Below are positions 47,001-58,095 of a stretch of DNA of 64,000 bases, piece by piece. Positions within the stretch are counted from its first letter, which is position 1. Each line of letters starts with the position of its first letter. This DNA is from Lathyrus oleraceus (lineage: Eukaryota; Streptophyta; Magnoliopsida; Fabales; Fabaceae): contig NC_066581.1 in assembly GCF_024323335.1 (NCBI RefSeq), positions 37,199,199-37,263,198 of the forward strand. The letters run 5' to 3'. The translations under genes were made by a program, and so were the position numbers. The notes under the pieces were generated by a model that ran no database searches, had not been told where the DNA came from, and was given only the letters and a program-made list of their open reading frames with translations.

Positions 47001-48818
47001 TTTACACATGAAAATGAGAGTTCAGATTTAACACGATATAGTCAACCATTTCAAGCAAGCTAGCATCCATTAGAATCAGCAGCAAATGAACTATCTAAAG
47101 CATATCATGGCATAGCAAATAATGAAGGTCGAAACCTTACTTGGTTTTGAAGAAAAGTGAGCTACAGTGATGTTTTTGATGATCTTCCTTGATACAGATG
47201 CCTTTTAAGCTCTACAATGATGGGATATTGAAGTGGTTTGGCTCAAAGGTGCATGGAACTTCCCAATCTTGATTTCACCATGGTAAGAGCTTGAAGCAAA
47301 AACAGAACAAATCCCTCACTTCCAGTTGGTATTCTTCACTTGGAAAGAGCTTGCAGTGGTGATGAAGGATGAAGGAAACAAGGGGAAACTCGAGGACTTT
47401 GGGAAATTTGGCAGAAAAAATCTCAAATGCAAAAGATGCAAGTGTGAGAGAAAAACTGTTTTCTGAACTTGGTGGCTGCTGTCTAGGGTTGGAAATGCAG
47501 AAAATGAAGTTTAAATATGGTCTGCTTTTGGTCCTTTAATGATGTGTTAAGCTGGTTTATGCTAAATGATATGATTTGCAATTTTGCTAATTTGTACCAA
47601 AGTGGAATGGAGGGTGTGTTCATGGTCGAGTGGGCTTGTGAAATGGTTGTTCATGACATTTGCTAAGGCTGTTTTTTGTGTGCTGCAGACCTGCTGTACT
47701 TGATTTGTTCAAATGAAGCCAATTGCCAATTTTGTCCATTTTGCATTTTGATTCAAAATGATGGGAAAATGGTGGTATGATGATGGTTTTAAGCTTTGAG
47801 CAAGTTTCAAATAGGATGTGAAACATTTCCCAATTGGCAAAATGATGAAAAAGTCCATAAATCAAAAAGTCAAAGTTTGGTCAAACTTTGATTTTAAATG
47901 CAAAAGGTCCAAAAATGCCATTTTGATTGGCAAGGTTTTAGGTCATGAAATTTATATTTTTGGAAAGAGGATGAAAAATGTGGTTTGTAGGAAAAAACCC
48001 CACCAAATTTGGCCTTATGGTTTGGGAGATATGGCCCTTTGAAGTTCACAAATTGATGAAAATGATTTGATCATATCTTGACAACCACACATGGGATTTT
48101 GATGTTCTAGGACTTTTTGAAAATGGGAAGACAAGATCTTCAACTTTCATGTTGGGCAAAAATTCATTTGAAGCTTGTATCATGATGTAAGTTTAAGATC
48201 AAGAAGTTTCCATTTTTGGCAGTTGAAATTACAGGTCCACTTTCTATTTCTGGAAAATTTCTGATTGGCTTGATTTTCTTCCATAATGAGGTTGAACATG
48301 ATAGATGAGGCTTATACAAGCATGAATGAACTCCTTCAAATCAATTCTATCCATCAAATCTCTGATTAAATCAACAGTTGACCAAGTTTGACTTTTCTAG
48401 GGTTTTGAATGATTGAACTTCTTCTGATGATTTCCAAACCCTAATTCCTTGAGAACTTGACTTCAAATGATGTCTCAAGATGTATGAACCTTTGATTAAT
48501 GATCATGGTGCCCAAATTCTGCAAGAATGGCCACCATCCATTGCTTTGACTGACTGTTGACCATCTTTGACCTAATTGCTGATGATTACTTTATCTGCAA
48601 GCAAAAAGGTTAGACTGACAATATTTTTGTACTTTTTGAATAATAAACATATGAAAGCAAAGATATACAAATGCAAAGTATGCTTGGTGATCAAGAAACA
48701 AACCTACAAGGCAATCTACCCACTAGGAGGAAAGCTAAGGCATGCAATGATCCTTGAGGTTATGATATAAATGATATGGGCCATGAGGGATCTTAGGGCC
48801 CAAAATTGGGGTCTTACA
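41061..48818 (-). repeat. Element A right LTR (5' LTR)
   Basis: It has TG...CA ends, is 7758 bp, and is followed by the target duplication ACAGG. It should hold the element's promoter in U3 on the minus strand, towards the right end, but I cannot name a TATA box with confidence. AATAAA is at 41147-41152 on the minus strand and the hairpin at 41283-41298. Differences from the left LTR are few, for example GTAAG versus ATAAG near 48188 and CCTCA versus CATCA near 46766. Confidence 0.95.
41283..41298 (-). other. LTR hairpin, A version, 5' LTR
   Basis: CCTAGG, TACT, CCTAGG, as in the other A LTRs. Confidence 0.6.
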
Positions 48819-48823
48819 ACAGG
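48819..48823. repeat. Target-site duplication of element A, right copy
   Basis: ACAGG follows the LTR end at 48818 and matches 8210-8214. Removing the element would join B gag's upstream region (8209) to the B leader. Confidence 0.93.
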
Positions 48824-49904
48824 GAACAAACATTAGACACTGCGGTGACACCTGCAAAACAGACAAGGGTTAATATGGATGGTATGCGATGCACTGCTGG
48901 TTCAGTTTTAAGGCACCCCTGTTTTGAAAGGGAATACCCTGCAAATGAATAAGCATGAGATGTTGGATGCAAATATGCAGATGATGATATGCAATGCAAA
49001 GGCATGTCAATCAGAATTGGTGGATCCGCTTGAACATCTGTCAGGTTGCACTGTCTGGAGAGAAATTAAGAGCACACCAAACAAAGGTCATGGGATGGAT
49101 CATGTTATCCTTAATATCAACCACCCATTTTGGTGGATTATGGTTTACACCTTATCAACACCCGAGTTTCATTGATATTAAGGATACTTGATCGGATTAA
49201 CCATGAATCAAGGGTTTGTTGCAAGTCACGAGCATGGAGTTTAGGTTAAGAACCACCCAAAAGGAGTGTACTAAGGTTTAAACCTGCCAAACATGTTCTA
49301 CAAAAGGTTCCCATAGTCATAATCCCATCTTTCGGATATTATCAGAGGAACGACTACTCGTATTCCAACAATATTCTCAAGAGAGACTCTTATGAGTGTA
49401 GTATCGCGTAACAATCGTATCAAATCTCACACTTGAACAACTTTCGCACTACGTCCTACGAATAGGCCAAGATGGGTTTGGTAAACTAAGGTCCTTGGCT
49501 TCTTAGGTCTATATTGGAGCAAGTAATGTCTAACCACAACTTACTTATGTGACATTATTGATCTCAACATGACCTCCACCAAGTGAATGGGCTTGCAAGT
49601 CAACTCGCTAAGGAATACTCCACACAAGTTGACAGGACTATGCCATTCTCCTATCTTAAGTGCACTCGAGTTCGGGTATAGAACTCATCTCACAAAGATC
49701 ACCAAGCAGCCAGCCAACAGAAACAACAATGATATGTACACAATATAATAAGGTAAAGCAGGTAAATAAATAACTGTACAAAAGCATGAACACCCAACAA
49801 ACAAACAAACTACAAAAGCTAGGAGGGACTCGCTTAGGGAAGATGGACCAGCAAGAGGTCAACTTCTTAGTGTCCCCAGCAGAGTCCCCAGCAGAGTCGC
49901 CAGC
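48824..49904 (-). other. Leader of element B
   Basis: No gene is seen. It once continued directly into 8214 and B gag, before element A inserted. It contains one long inverted repeat, CCTTAATATCAA at 49109-49120 with TTGATATTAAGG at 49172-49183, enclosing an inner CCACC/GGTGG hairpin. Nearby sequence (about 49072-49100) matches the A leader just upstream of ORF1, but B has no ORF1. From 49293 on it is nearly identical to bases 1-614. Confidence 0.8.
49872..49902 (-). promoter_or_regulatory. Primer-binding site of element B with 12-bp duplication
   Basis: The minus strand starts TGGCGACTCTGCTGGGGA, two bases from the LTR. The 12-bp unit is doubled (49872-49883, 49884-49895), as in the copy at 582-612. 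Confidence 0.75.
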
Positions 49905-50116
49905 TGTCGCAACCTAAAAAATACAGTGCGCAAAAAAAAACAACCGGCGAAAGAAAAAGACAGAAGAGTCGCCACCGTGCGTTATTCATCCCAAAGGAGG
50001 GAAAAGAAACGCTCAAAGTAAACCTGAAAAAGGAAAGGACAAGACGGGGTCTCGCAACCAAATCTTGGGTTCGGGAGTCGGTTATGCGAAGGGAAGGTAT
50101 TAGCACCCCTACGCAT

Positions 50117-50132
50117 CCGTAGTACTCTACGG
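50117..50132 (-). other. LTR hairpin, B version, right LTR
   Basis: CCGTAG, TACT, CTACGG, identical to 827-842. Confidence 0.6.
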
Positions 50133-51374
50133 GATCCACTTTTGTAGTTCTTGTCTAAAGGGTGTGGGTTTATCTTGTGCTGTTTACCAAAAAAAAAGGG
50201 TTAAATGAAAATGACTCGCGCGGATGTCGCATCCACTGCATACGTATCTCATCTGAATATGAGAATCAGAGTCTTCGTAGCTCGGCTGGCCTATAGGTTG
50301 GGGGATGTGTGCTCGCTAAGACATCGCGTCTTATGCCTACGTATCTCATCTGGCCTGAGAATCAGAGCAAAACGTAGTTCGGCTAACTACGGGGTTATGG
50401 ATTGGGTTTTGGACGAACGACGTTACTATGCAATCTACCGGATGCTCGACCTTTGGAGACTTACTCGCCTGTAGTAGAAGGAGTTAGCGTGTTGCTTTGG
50501 GTTTTAGGGTTTGGGATGCTCGAGGGAAAAAGGGCAGTCCTTGACGAAGGAACCGCGCTACCTGCAGGGATATGAATACAAAACACAAAACATGTATCTC
50601 AAAGTAAAATGCCACCAAGGGGCTCAAACGTTGCCTCCTATCGAGGTCTTCCAGCTAGGAAAGCAGTAAAATGCGGGAAGAATGTAAAAGTACCACGCGG
50701 ATAAAGATCTGAAGTAACAGCAATTAGAGGAGTAAGAAACCCTGAGGTCCTTCCAAGCTAATGCCATCAAAGAAAATGGGTCAGTACAGATAATCAGAAT
50801 GAACCTCCAGGGGTTATCCCACAAATAAAGTGGGAAACCACGCAAGTTATCCCTGCAAAAGTCATGTGAGCCCTCACAAAAATTCAACAAAAGGGTTAGT
50901 GAAACACCATAAGCATTTTTTTCATGAATAACAGTATGGTTTCAGAAACCTCAAACCCTGTGGCATACATTTCAGAAATTAAACGGTTAAACATTCAAGG
51001 CATTGTTTATACATTCATATACATATTAAACCCATGGGCAAAGGTAATGGGAATAATGGCAAACCTGATTGGAGAGCTTGATTGAAATTGAGTTGCACCC
51101 GCGAGGTTTACAAAACAATCTTCAGGGTTTATGTGAGGCAGAGGTGATTCTGTGTAGTTGAGTTCCCTTCGGGGTTTGGAGGCTGCTCTGAACTCCGTTA
51201 GGTCTTCTCTCACTATCTTTTTTCCTCAGGGTTTTGTTCCAAGGAAACCTCAGAGTATTTTGCTTCTCTTCAAAATCCCCCTTTGTTCTGTGTTTTCTCA
51301 AGTGAAGCCTTGTTATTTATAGACTGAATTTCATGGTTTTGTGGGCTCAAATGAGAGAGACCCAAGTCCAAAAA

Positions 51375-51545
51375 TTTTTATTATATTTTATTTATTTAAT
51401 TATTTATTTAATTAATTAATTAATTAATTAATTAATTAAAATTGTTTATATTTTTTTTTTTTGTAAATTTTTTTTTTTTCCGTTTTTCTTTTCGTTTTTT
51501 TTTTTGTTTTTTTTTTTGGTTTTTTTGTTTTTTTTTTTGTTTTTG
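51375..51545. repeat. Low-complexity A/T tract in B right LTR
   Basis: TTTA and TTAA units are followed by T runs with single interruptions. It corresponds to 2040-2225 but with different unit counts. Confidence 0.88.
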
Positions 51546-51631
51546 GATCTAATTCTGATTGAAATGATGAAATGCAATATGAAATGCTAAATGAATGCAT
51601 GAATGAGGAGGGCAAATTTTGGGGTGTTATA

Positions 51632-53376
51632 ATCATCTCTGGAATAAGAGTAATCAAGGGAAGACTTTAACCATAATTGGGGATAGGCAAAGTCAAAGCT
51701 TCCAACTATAGGAGATAACATTCTGCACAGGAGGATTCTTCCAGGCACAAAAAATCCTGACATAAGGAAGGTGCAAAAAATATGTCGGGGAGTTTCCATC
51801 AACTCTCTCGGGGACAGGTGGTTAAATAACAATAAGATCCACCAGAGAAGAAACTCTATTGGGGAAGCTTATTAAGGAATGATGTGAAACTCCGTGGGGA
51901 ACAACCACCAATCAAATGTACATCAATCAAAACACTCCCTTCTATTTGCCATAGAGGAAACTCTGCAAAAGGGAAAATAATAGCATTTGGCTCCACTGGA
52001 TAAGGAAATAAACATCTTCACCACTAGCTCTTCATGCTAGAAGAATTCATCAGATTCAGAGGAGATACAAACATCAAACTCTGATCTGGCAACCCTACCG
52101 GGGACAAGCTGCAAATGCTCTTGAGGAAACTACCCTTGCTGGAGAAACTGGAAATGAATCCATCATCAACAAGTAACATATAAGGGATACCTCTTTTCAA
52201 AATAAATGAAAAGGGAAACAAGACCTTCATCAACTGCACTAGGCAACTGCTGAGGAGACAACTATTTGGAAAGGTAGCTCTGCAGGGAACACATGCTTAC
52301 TCCATTGGAGATTCTTACTCATGCTGGAGAAGACAATCTTCCTCGTGAGTAGACAGTTGAGACAAGGAATATTCTCCACTCAAAGCATATCAACTTTTAT
52401 CAATCTATATAGGATTTTAGGTCAGTCCACACAAGGGATGACAACCATACAAATGATAAAACACAAATGCTAGTGCCTGATATAGAGGGATACACATCTC
52501 TGAATATCGAGGCAAAGATTGGAAAAGAATGGATCATTCACAGATCAACCATACCAATCATGGATTGCTAAAACTCCACGGGAGAAACAAGTATGTATAC
52601 ACAAACAAACTACCGGGAATGTATTGGATGAACATCCAAGAATCCTGCTAGGGGAAAGCAATCCATAAGACAAATCAATCCACTGCCATCAAGGAGAACT
52701 TCTCATACCAGACTCCCTTTAAAGCTGATGATGTATCATTCTTTCTGCGCTCGCTGGGAAGACAACTTGAAAGCTGATGAAGAGGATATAAGAATGCTAA
52801 AATATGAACAAATGTCTTACCCTTTGGTGATCATACTATCCTTGGGAAAGCACTGAGGACATCCCACTTATCCTTTCAGTCATTGTGAATGTTCACTTTG
52901 TTTAAAACAGTTTATTTATGAAAACTTTTTTTGTTTAAAACAATGATATCCATCAATTGAAACATGCAAACATTTGTTAAATAGAAACAAATAAGAGTGC
53001 AAAGAATTGGATAAAGGCTCAAATTTATTTAAGAGAATGGTAGTCCGTAAATGGCGAGACTCCATGGATCTTTACAAATTTGAAATTGGTGATATACATG
53101 GAAAAGGGCTACATTGAACATATTGAGCGAGAGTCTTTGATAGAGGACAATTGTAGAACAAAGTCTTGTTAGGATTCAGTTACTTGCCAAATCCCTATTT
53201 TTTTCCTAGATTGCCCTAGGGTGAGGTACTCAATCTAGTGGGATATATATTCATTTTTTTTATGTCTCTAACTTTTGCCTGGATCTCCCTTCCGGGTTTT
53301 CAATCCACCGAGACACTCATTTTTGCCTAAGCCGCCCTTTCGGGTTTTCAACTTAGCGAGCTATTCTGTTTTATTT
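51632..53376 (-). other. 3' UTR of element C1, cut by the B insertion
   Basis: There is no gene. Scattered TGGGGA and CTGGAGA motifs resemble the A 3' UTR. The part nearest pol (about 52840-53376) matches A 19490-20119 and C2 57520-58095. The left part, including the 3' LTR of C1, is not in the window because element B starts here. Confidence 0.75.
53206..53356 (-). repeat. Tandem hairpin array downstream of C1 pol
   Basis: Outer stems are CTAGATTG/CAATCTAG (53206-53238), TGGAT/ATCCA (53280-53307) and CTAAG/CTTAG (53327-53356), all perfect although the bases between them have changed since the split from A. Confidence 0.78.
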
Positions 53377-56300
53377 TTAGGCGAAGTATTTCTTGACTGC
53401 ATCTGAATTCACAGGACGAGTGAAATCCTCCCCATCCATAGTTGTAAGCAACAGAGCACCGCCTGAAAAGGCTCTCTTCTCTTCAATCAAATTCAGTTGG
53501 TCATAATGACTCTGAACCCATTCAGCCTCAGCCAACTTGGCTTCCGTCAAGACTCTCATTGATGGGATCTTGACCTCTGCGGGGAGCACAACCTTCATAC
53601 CCTATACAAGAGAGAAAGGGGTTGCCCTTATTGAAGTGCGGAGGGTTGTACGATAGCCATGCAAAGAAAATGGCAGCATCTCATGCCAATCTTTGTATGT
53701 AACAACCATCTTCTGAATAATCTTCTTGATGTTCTTGTTAGCAGCTTCAACAGCCCCATTCATCTTGGGTCTATAGGGAGAAGAATTATGATGTGCAATC
53801 TTGAACTCGCTACACAGCTCCTTCATCATCTTATTGTTCAAGTTAGATCCATTATCAATAATGTTCTTGTCTGGCACACTATATCGGCATATGAGTTGGT
53901 TCTTGATAAACCTCACAACCACTTGCCTAGTCACATTTGCATATGATGCCGCTTCAACCCACTTGGTGGAGTAATCAATGGCTACGAGAATAAAACGGTG
54001 ACCGTTTGACGCCTTAGGCTCAACCATGCTAATCATGTCAATTCCCCACATGGAGAAAGGCCATGGTGAGGAAATAACATTCAAAAGTGTTGGGGGAACA
54101 TGAATCTTATCCGCATAAATCTGACACTTGTGGCATCTCTTCACAAACTTGCAGCAGTCAGACTCCATTGTCAGCCAATGGTAGCCTGCTCTCAATATCT
54201 TTTTCGCCATGGCATGTCCGTTGGAATGGGTACCAAATGAACCCTCTTGGACTTCAGTCATTAACAGGTCTGCTTCGTGTCTATCCACGCATCTGAAGAG
54301 AACCATGTCAAAATTTCTCTTGTAAAGCACATCACCATTAAGGTAGAAACTGCCAGATGATCACCTCAAAGTCTTCTTATATTTAACAGATGCCTCAGGC
54401 GGGTAAGTCTGACTTTGGAGAAAACACTTGATATCATAATACCACGGCTTATCGTCTTTCACCTCCTCAACTGCAAACACGTGAGATGGTTTATCCAAGC
54501 GCATCACGTCAATATTTGGGACTTCATTCCAGTAATTGATAGCAATCATTGAAGCAAGCGTAGCGAGAGCATCCGCCATCCGATTCTCATCTCGAGGAAT
54601 ATGATGGAAGTCAACTTTAGTAAAGAAAGTCGAAATCCTCCTCGCATAATCTCTATATGGGATGAGGCCAGGACGATTCGTCTCCCATTCACCCTTAATT
54701 TGATTAACAACAAGGGCCGAATCGCCATAAACATCAAGATGTTTGATCCTAAGATCAATACATTCTTCTAAACCCATAATACAAGCCTCATACTCCGCCA
54801 TATTATTCGTGCATTTGAAAGTTAGCCTTGCCGTAAAAGGAAAATGTGTTCCTTAAGGAGTAATAATCACTTCCCCAATACCATTTCCATACTGATTGAC
54901 AACGCCATCGAACACCATACCCCATCGGGAACCAGGCTCTGGCCCTTCATCGAGCGTATGCTCATCACAATCTTTCATTTTCAAATACAGAATCTCCTCA
55001 TCAGGGAAGTCGTATTGCACAGATTGATAATCTTTAATTGGTTGATGCGCCAAATGGTCAGCCAAGATACTACCTTTAATAGCTTTTTGAGCTCGATACT
55101 CAATTTCATACTCAGATAATAACATCTGCCAACGGGAAATCCTCCTAGTTAAAGCAGGCTTCTCAAACATATATTTGATTGGATCCATTTTGGATATCAA
55201 CCAAGTGGCATGATACAACATATACTGGCGTAAACGTTTAGCATCCCAAGCCAAAGCACAACATGTCTTCTCAAGCATTGAGTACCGAGACTCACAGTCG
55301 GTGAACTTCTTACTCAAGTAGTATATTGCATATTCTTTCTTTCCTGATTCATCTTGCTGACCAAGGACACAACCCATGGAATCATCAAGCACATTCAAGT
55401 ACATAATCAATAGTCTCCCTTAAACAGGTGGAGACAAAATCGGAGGCTCGGACAAATACTCTTTGATACTGTCAAAGGCCTTTTGGCAATCCTCAGTCCA
55501 ATCATGACGTTGATCTTTCCGGAGGAGCTTGAATATAGGCGCACATGTGGCAGTCATGTGGGATATAAATCTCGAAATGTAATTCAAGCGGCCAAGAAAA
55601 CCTCGGACTTGCTTCTCCATTTCGGGCGCAGGCATATCTTGTATTGCTTTGACCTTGGCAGGATCAACTTCAATACCCCTCTCGCTGATAATAAAGCCCA
55701 ATAACTTGCCGGAACGGACTCCAAATGTGCACTTGTTTGGATTCAAGCGGAGTTTGTACTTCCTCAAACGCTGGAAAAGCTTCAACAAGTGTTCTACATG
55801 TTCAACTTCCGTTTTCAACTTTGCAATCATATCGTCGACATACACCTCGATCTCCTTGTGCATCATGTCATGAAACAAGGTAGTCATAGCACGTTGATAC
55901 GTGGCTCCGGCGTTCTTCAAACCGAAGGGGATCACTCGATAACAGAATGTTCCCCAAGGTGTGATGAATGTTGTCTTCTCCATATCCTCGGGTGCCATTT
56001 TAATCTGATTATAACCGGAAAATCCGTCCATAAATGAAAAGACATTGAATTTAGCCATATTATCTACCAACATATCAATGTGGGGTAGAGGAAAATCATC
56101 TTTTAGGCTAGCTTTATTCATGTCACGGTAATCCACACACATTCAGACTTTTCCGTCTTTTTTAGATACAGGCACAATATTGGCCACCCATTGAGGATAT
56201 GTAAAAGTCACCAGAAACCCCACATCAATTTGCTTCTCAACTTCTTCTTTAATCTTCACTGCCATATCAGGATGAGTTCTTCTGAGGTTTTGCTTCACAA

Positions 56301-56656
56301 GCACACACTCAGGCTTCAACGGCAAGAAATGTTGCACGATATCAGTATCTAGACGAGGCATGTCTTCATACGACCAAGCAAAGATGTCGACATATTCTCG
56401 TAGCAACTCAATCAACCCCTTCTTAACAGACTCTTCAAGGAGTGCCCCAATCTTTACTTCACGAATGCAGTCTTCAGACCCCAAATTGACTGTTTCTAGA
56501 TTCTCAAGATGTGGTTGAATGATCTTCTCCTCGTACTCAAGCAGACGGGTAATCTCATTAGGAATCTCTTCAACATCACCTTCTTTTGCCTCAAATATAG
56601 GGAATTTAAAGTTGGGAGATGGTGTTGGATCATTTTGTTCAATGGGTTTGATTAAC
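53377..56656 (-). pseudogene. pol: Element C1 pol, broken by stops and a deletion
   Basis: The same domain order as the A Pol is recognisable: linker, RT with YVDDM, both RNase H domains, integrase with HHCC and DDE blocks, and the C-terminal tail YFA. In-frame stops lie at 56143-56145 (TGA), 55420-55422 (TAA), 54853-54855 (TAA), 54361-54363 (TGA) and 53602-53604 (TAG). About 60 residues of the integrase C-terminal region are missing near 53470, in frame, at a CTCTT-rich site. No working enzyme can be made from it. Confidence 0.9.
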
Positions 56657-56929
56657 TTGCATAATGATTTTGAGTATGAAAGAGATTTCAGAATTCAAAC
56701 AAGGCAAATCATTATGCAGATGAAAAGATTGATTTTATTCTCTTTTTTAGGGTTTTATGGCGATCACCAATTTCATGCGAAAAGCAAAAATGAAAAATAA
56801 TTTGAGAAAACAAACATTTAACATGCGATTATTGAATGAATATCATTGTATTAATCAATTATTCCAACAATGTCTTCACTTATCCTTTTGGCATGGGAGA
56901 AGGGTTTTAAACAAGAATGAACATATTAC
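56657..56929 (-). other. Intron of element C1 with a lost acceptor
   Basis: The donor AC|GTAATA overlaps the TAA stop as in A. The acceptor position reads CATTATGCAA instead of CATTATGCAG. The next AG is one base further and would shift the frame. Splicing to Pol is therefore probably lost. Confidence 0.6.
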
Positions 56930-57240
56930 GTTGACTTATCGATAACTGTTGGAACATCCACAACGACCCAATTATTACAGATTCCGCCAGGTATGACAAA
57001 GTTACCGAAGTCTTCCTCTTCATCTTCTTCAATGATGACAGCAGCTTCTTGATCTCCATTGGTGTGGATGAACCCTCCATTCTGAAACAACCCAAGATCA
57101 TTAGAAACACTAGAAGAACACCCTATACCAGCCCAGGATTTATTATCTTCCATCTTTATCATTTTCCCCAAACCATTAGTTGCACCATGCTCGATGGCCA
57201 ACTTCGCGTCATTGTAGGAGGCAAATGAAGAAACTCTATT
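56926..57240 (-). pseudogene. gag-pro: C-terminal end of C1 gag-pro
   Basis: Only the last hundred or so residues remain: the SFASYNDAKLAIEHGA block, an acidic stretch and the NFVIPGG...VVVDVPTVI tail shared with A and C2. The protease active site, zinc knuckle and capsid part are gone. Near 57226-57245 the sequence changes into 3' UTR of C2 containing the motif GAAGAAACTCTATTGGGG, which also occurs in the C1 3' UTR at about 51857. Confidence 0.82.
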
Positions 57241-58095
57241 GGGGAAATCATCAGAGGGGAAGATGGAACTCTTGTGGGGAACAACCACGAAACAATAGCT
57301 TCAAGGGTCACCACCATATATCGTACTCCTGACGAAATCATATCTGCTGAGGAGGAAGGATCACAACTCCGCTGAAGGAAAGATAAACCTCTTCATCAAC
57401 CACTCTGCTTGGGAGGAAACCACAAACAGGCTCTGAAGGAAGGGGACACAATCATGCCGGGAATATGAACAAATGTCTTACCCTATTGGGAATAATGCCA
57501 TCTTTGGGAGAGCACTGAAGATATCCCAAGTATCCTTTTGTCATTGTGAATGTTCACTTTGTTTAAAAACAAATTATGAAAAATTTATTTATTTTAAAAC
57601 AATGACATTTCTCAATTAAAACATGCAAAACATTTGTTGAATAGGAACAAATAAGAGGGCAAATAATTGGATAAAGGCTCAAATTTATTTAATGGAATGG
57701 TAGTCTGCAAATGGCAAGACTCCATAGATCTTTACAAATTTGAAATTGGTGATATATATTGGAAAAGGGCTACATTGAACATAATGACCATTTCTCCACC
57801 AACTCTGAATCCGAGGTATTTGAAGCTTCAATTGATAATGACAGAGCGAGAATCTCTGACAGATGACAGTTTGTAGAACAAAGTCTTGTCGGGATGCAGT
57901 TACTTGCCAAATCCCTAATTTTTGCCTAGATTTCCCCAATGTCAGGTACTCAATCTAGCGGGATACATTTTCATTTTTTATGTCTCTAACTTTTGCCTGG
58001 ATCGCCCTTTCGGATTTTAAATCCACCGAGACGCTCATTTTTGCCTAAGCCGCCCTTTCGGGTTTTCAACTTAGCGAGCTATTCTGTTTTTATTT
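57241..58095 (-). other. Partial 3' UTR of element C2
   Basis: No gene is seen. TGGGGA motifs are present, followed by the stretch conserved next to pol in A and C1. C2's 3' LTR and the distal part of its 3' UTR are missing, lost at the junction with C1. Confidence 0.75.
57926..58074 (-). repeat. Tandem hairpin array downstream of C2 pol
   Basis: Outer stems are CTAGATT/AATCTAG (57926-57958), TGGAT/ATCCA (57998-58025) and CTAAG/CTTAG (58045-58074). The middle unit has lost part of its inner CCC...GGG pairing (CCC...CGG) while the outer stem is kept. Confidence 0.78.

Larger units (their letters stand above)
37434..48570. repeat. Direct tandem duplication inside element A, copy 2
   Basis: Second copy of the unit at 26320-37433. 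After 48570 the LTR simply continues to its normal end at 48818, so this copy carries the complete 5' LTR of the element. Confidence 0.92.
8215..48818 (-). mobile_element. Element A: 40.6-kb Ogre-type Ty3/gypsy retrotransposon with internal duplication
   Basis: A is bounded by 7758-bp LTRs at 8215-15972 and 41061-48818 and flanked by ACAGG on both sides. It carries PBS, leader, ORF1, gag-pro, intron, pol, 3' UTR and polypurine tract on the minus strand. A direct duplication of 11.1 kb (26320-37433 and 37434-48570) adds an internal truncated LTR, a second PBS, a second ORF1 and a second gag start. It lies in the leader of element B, just upstream of B gag. Near identity of the terminal LTRs indicates a recent insertion. 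Confidence 0.93.
615..51631 (-). mobile_element. Element B: non-autonomous Tat/Ogre-like LTR retrotransposon, split by element A
   Basis: B has LTRs at 615-2309 and 49905-51631. Its internal region is 2310-8209 plus 48824-49904; the rest of this span is the inserted element A. On the minus strand the order is 5' LTR, PBS, leader, gag, intron, deleted pol, 3' UTR with hairpin arrays, polypurine tract, 3' LTR. It lacks ORF1, protease, RT and the integrase core but keeps an open gag, so it could only move with enzymes from a relative. Its right neighbour is the 3' UTR of element C1. A target duplication cannot be checked, because the left end of the tandem lies outside the window. Confidence 0.85.
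49905..51631 (-). repeat. Element B right LTR (5' LTR)
   Basis: It starts TGTCGCAACC like the left LTR and ends GGTGTTATA, so the terminal CA has become TA. It holds about 35 bases (51299-51333) missing in the left LTR, the hairpin at 50117-50132 and the A/T tract at about 51375-51545. Divergence from the left LTR is visibly greater than between the A LTRs, so B is older than A. Confidence 0.92.

Noticed and set aside
8215..48818. Host gene array (tandem duplication of a plant gene cluster)
   Set aside because: The duplicated unit contains LTR, PBS, ORF1 and gag only, and the whole is bounded by matching LTRs and a target duplication.
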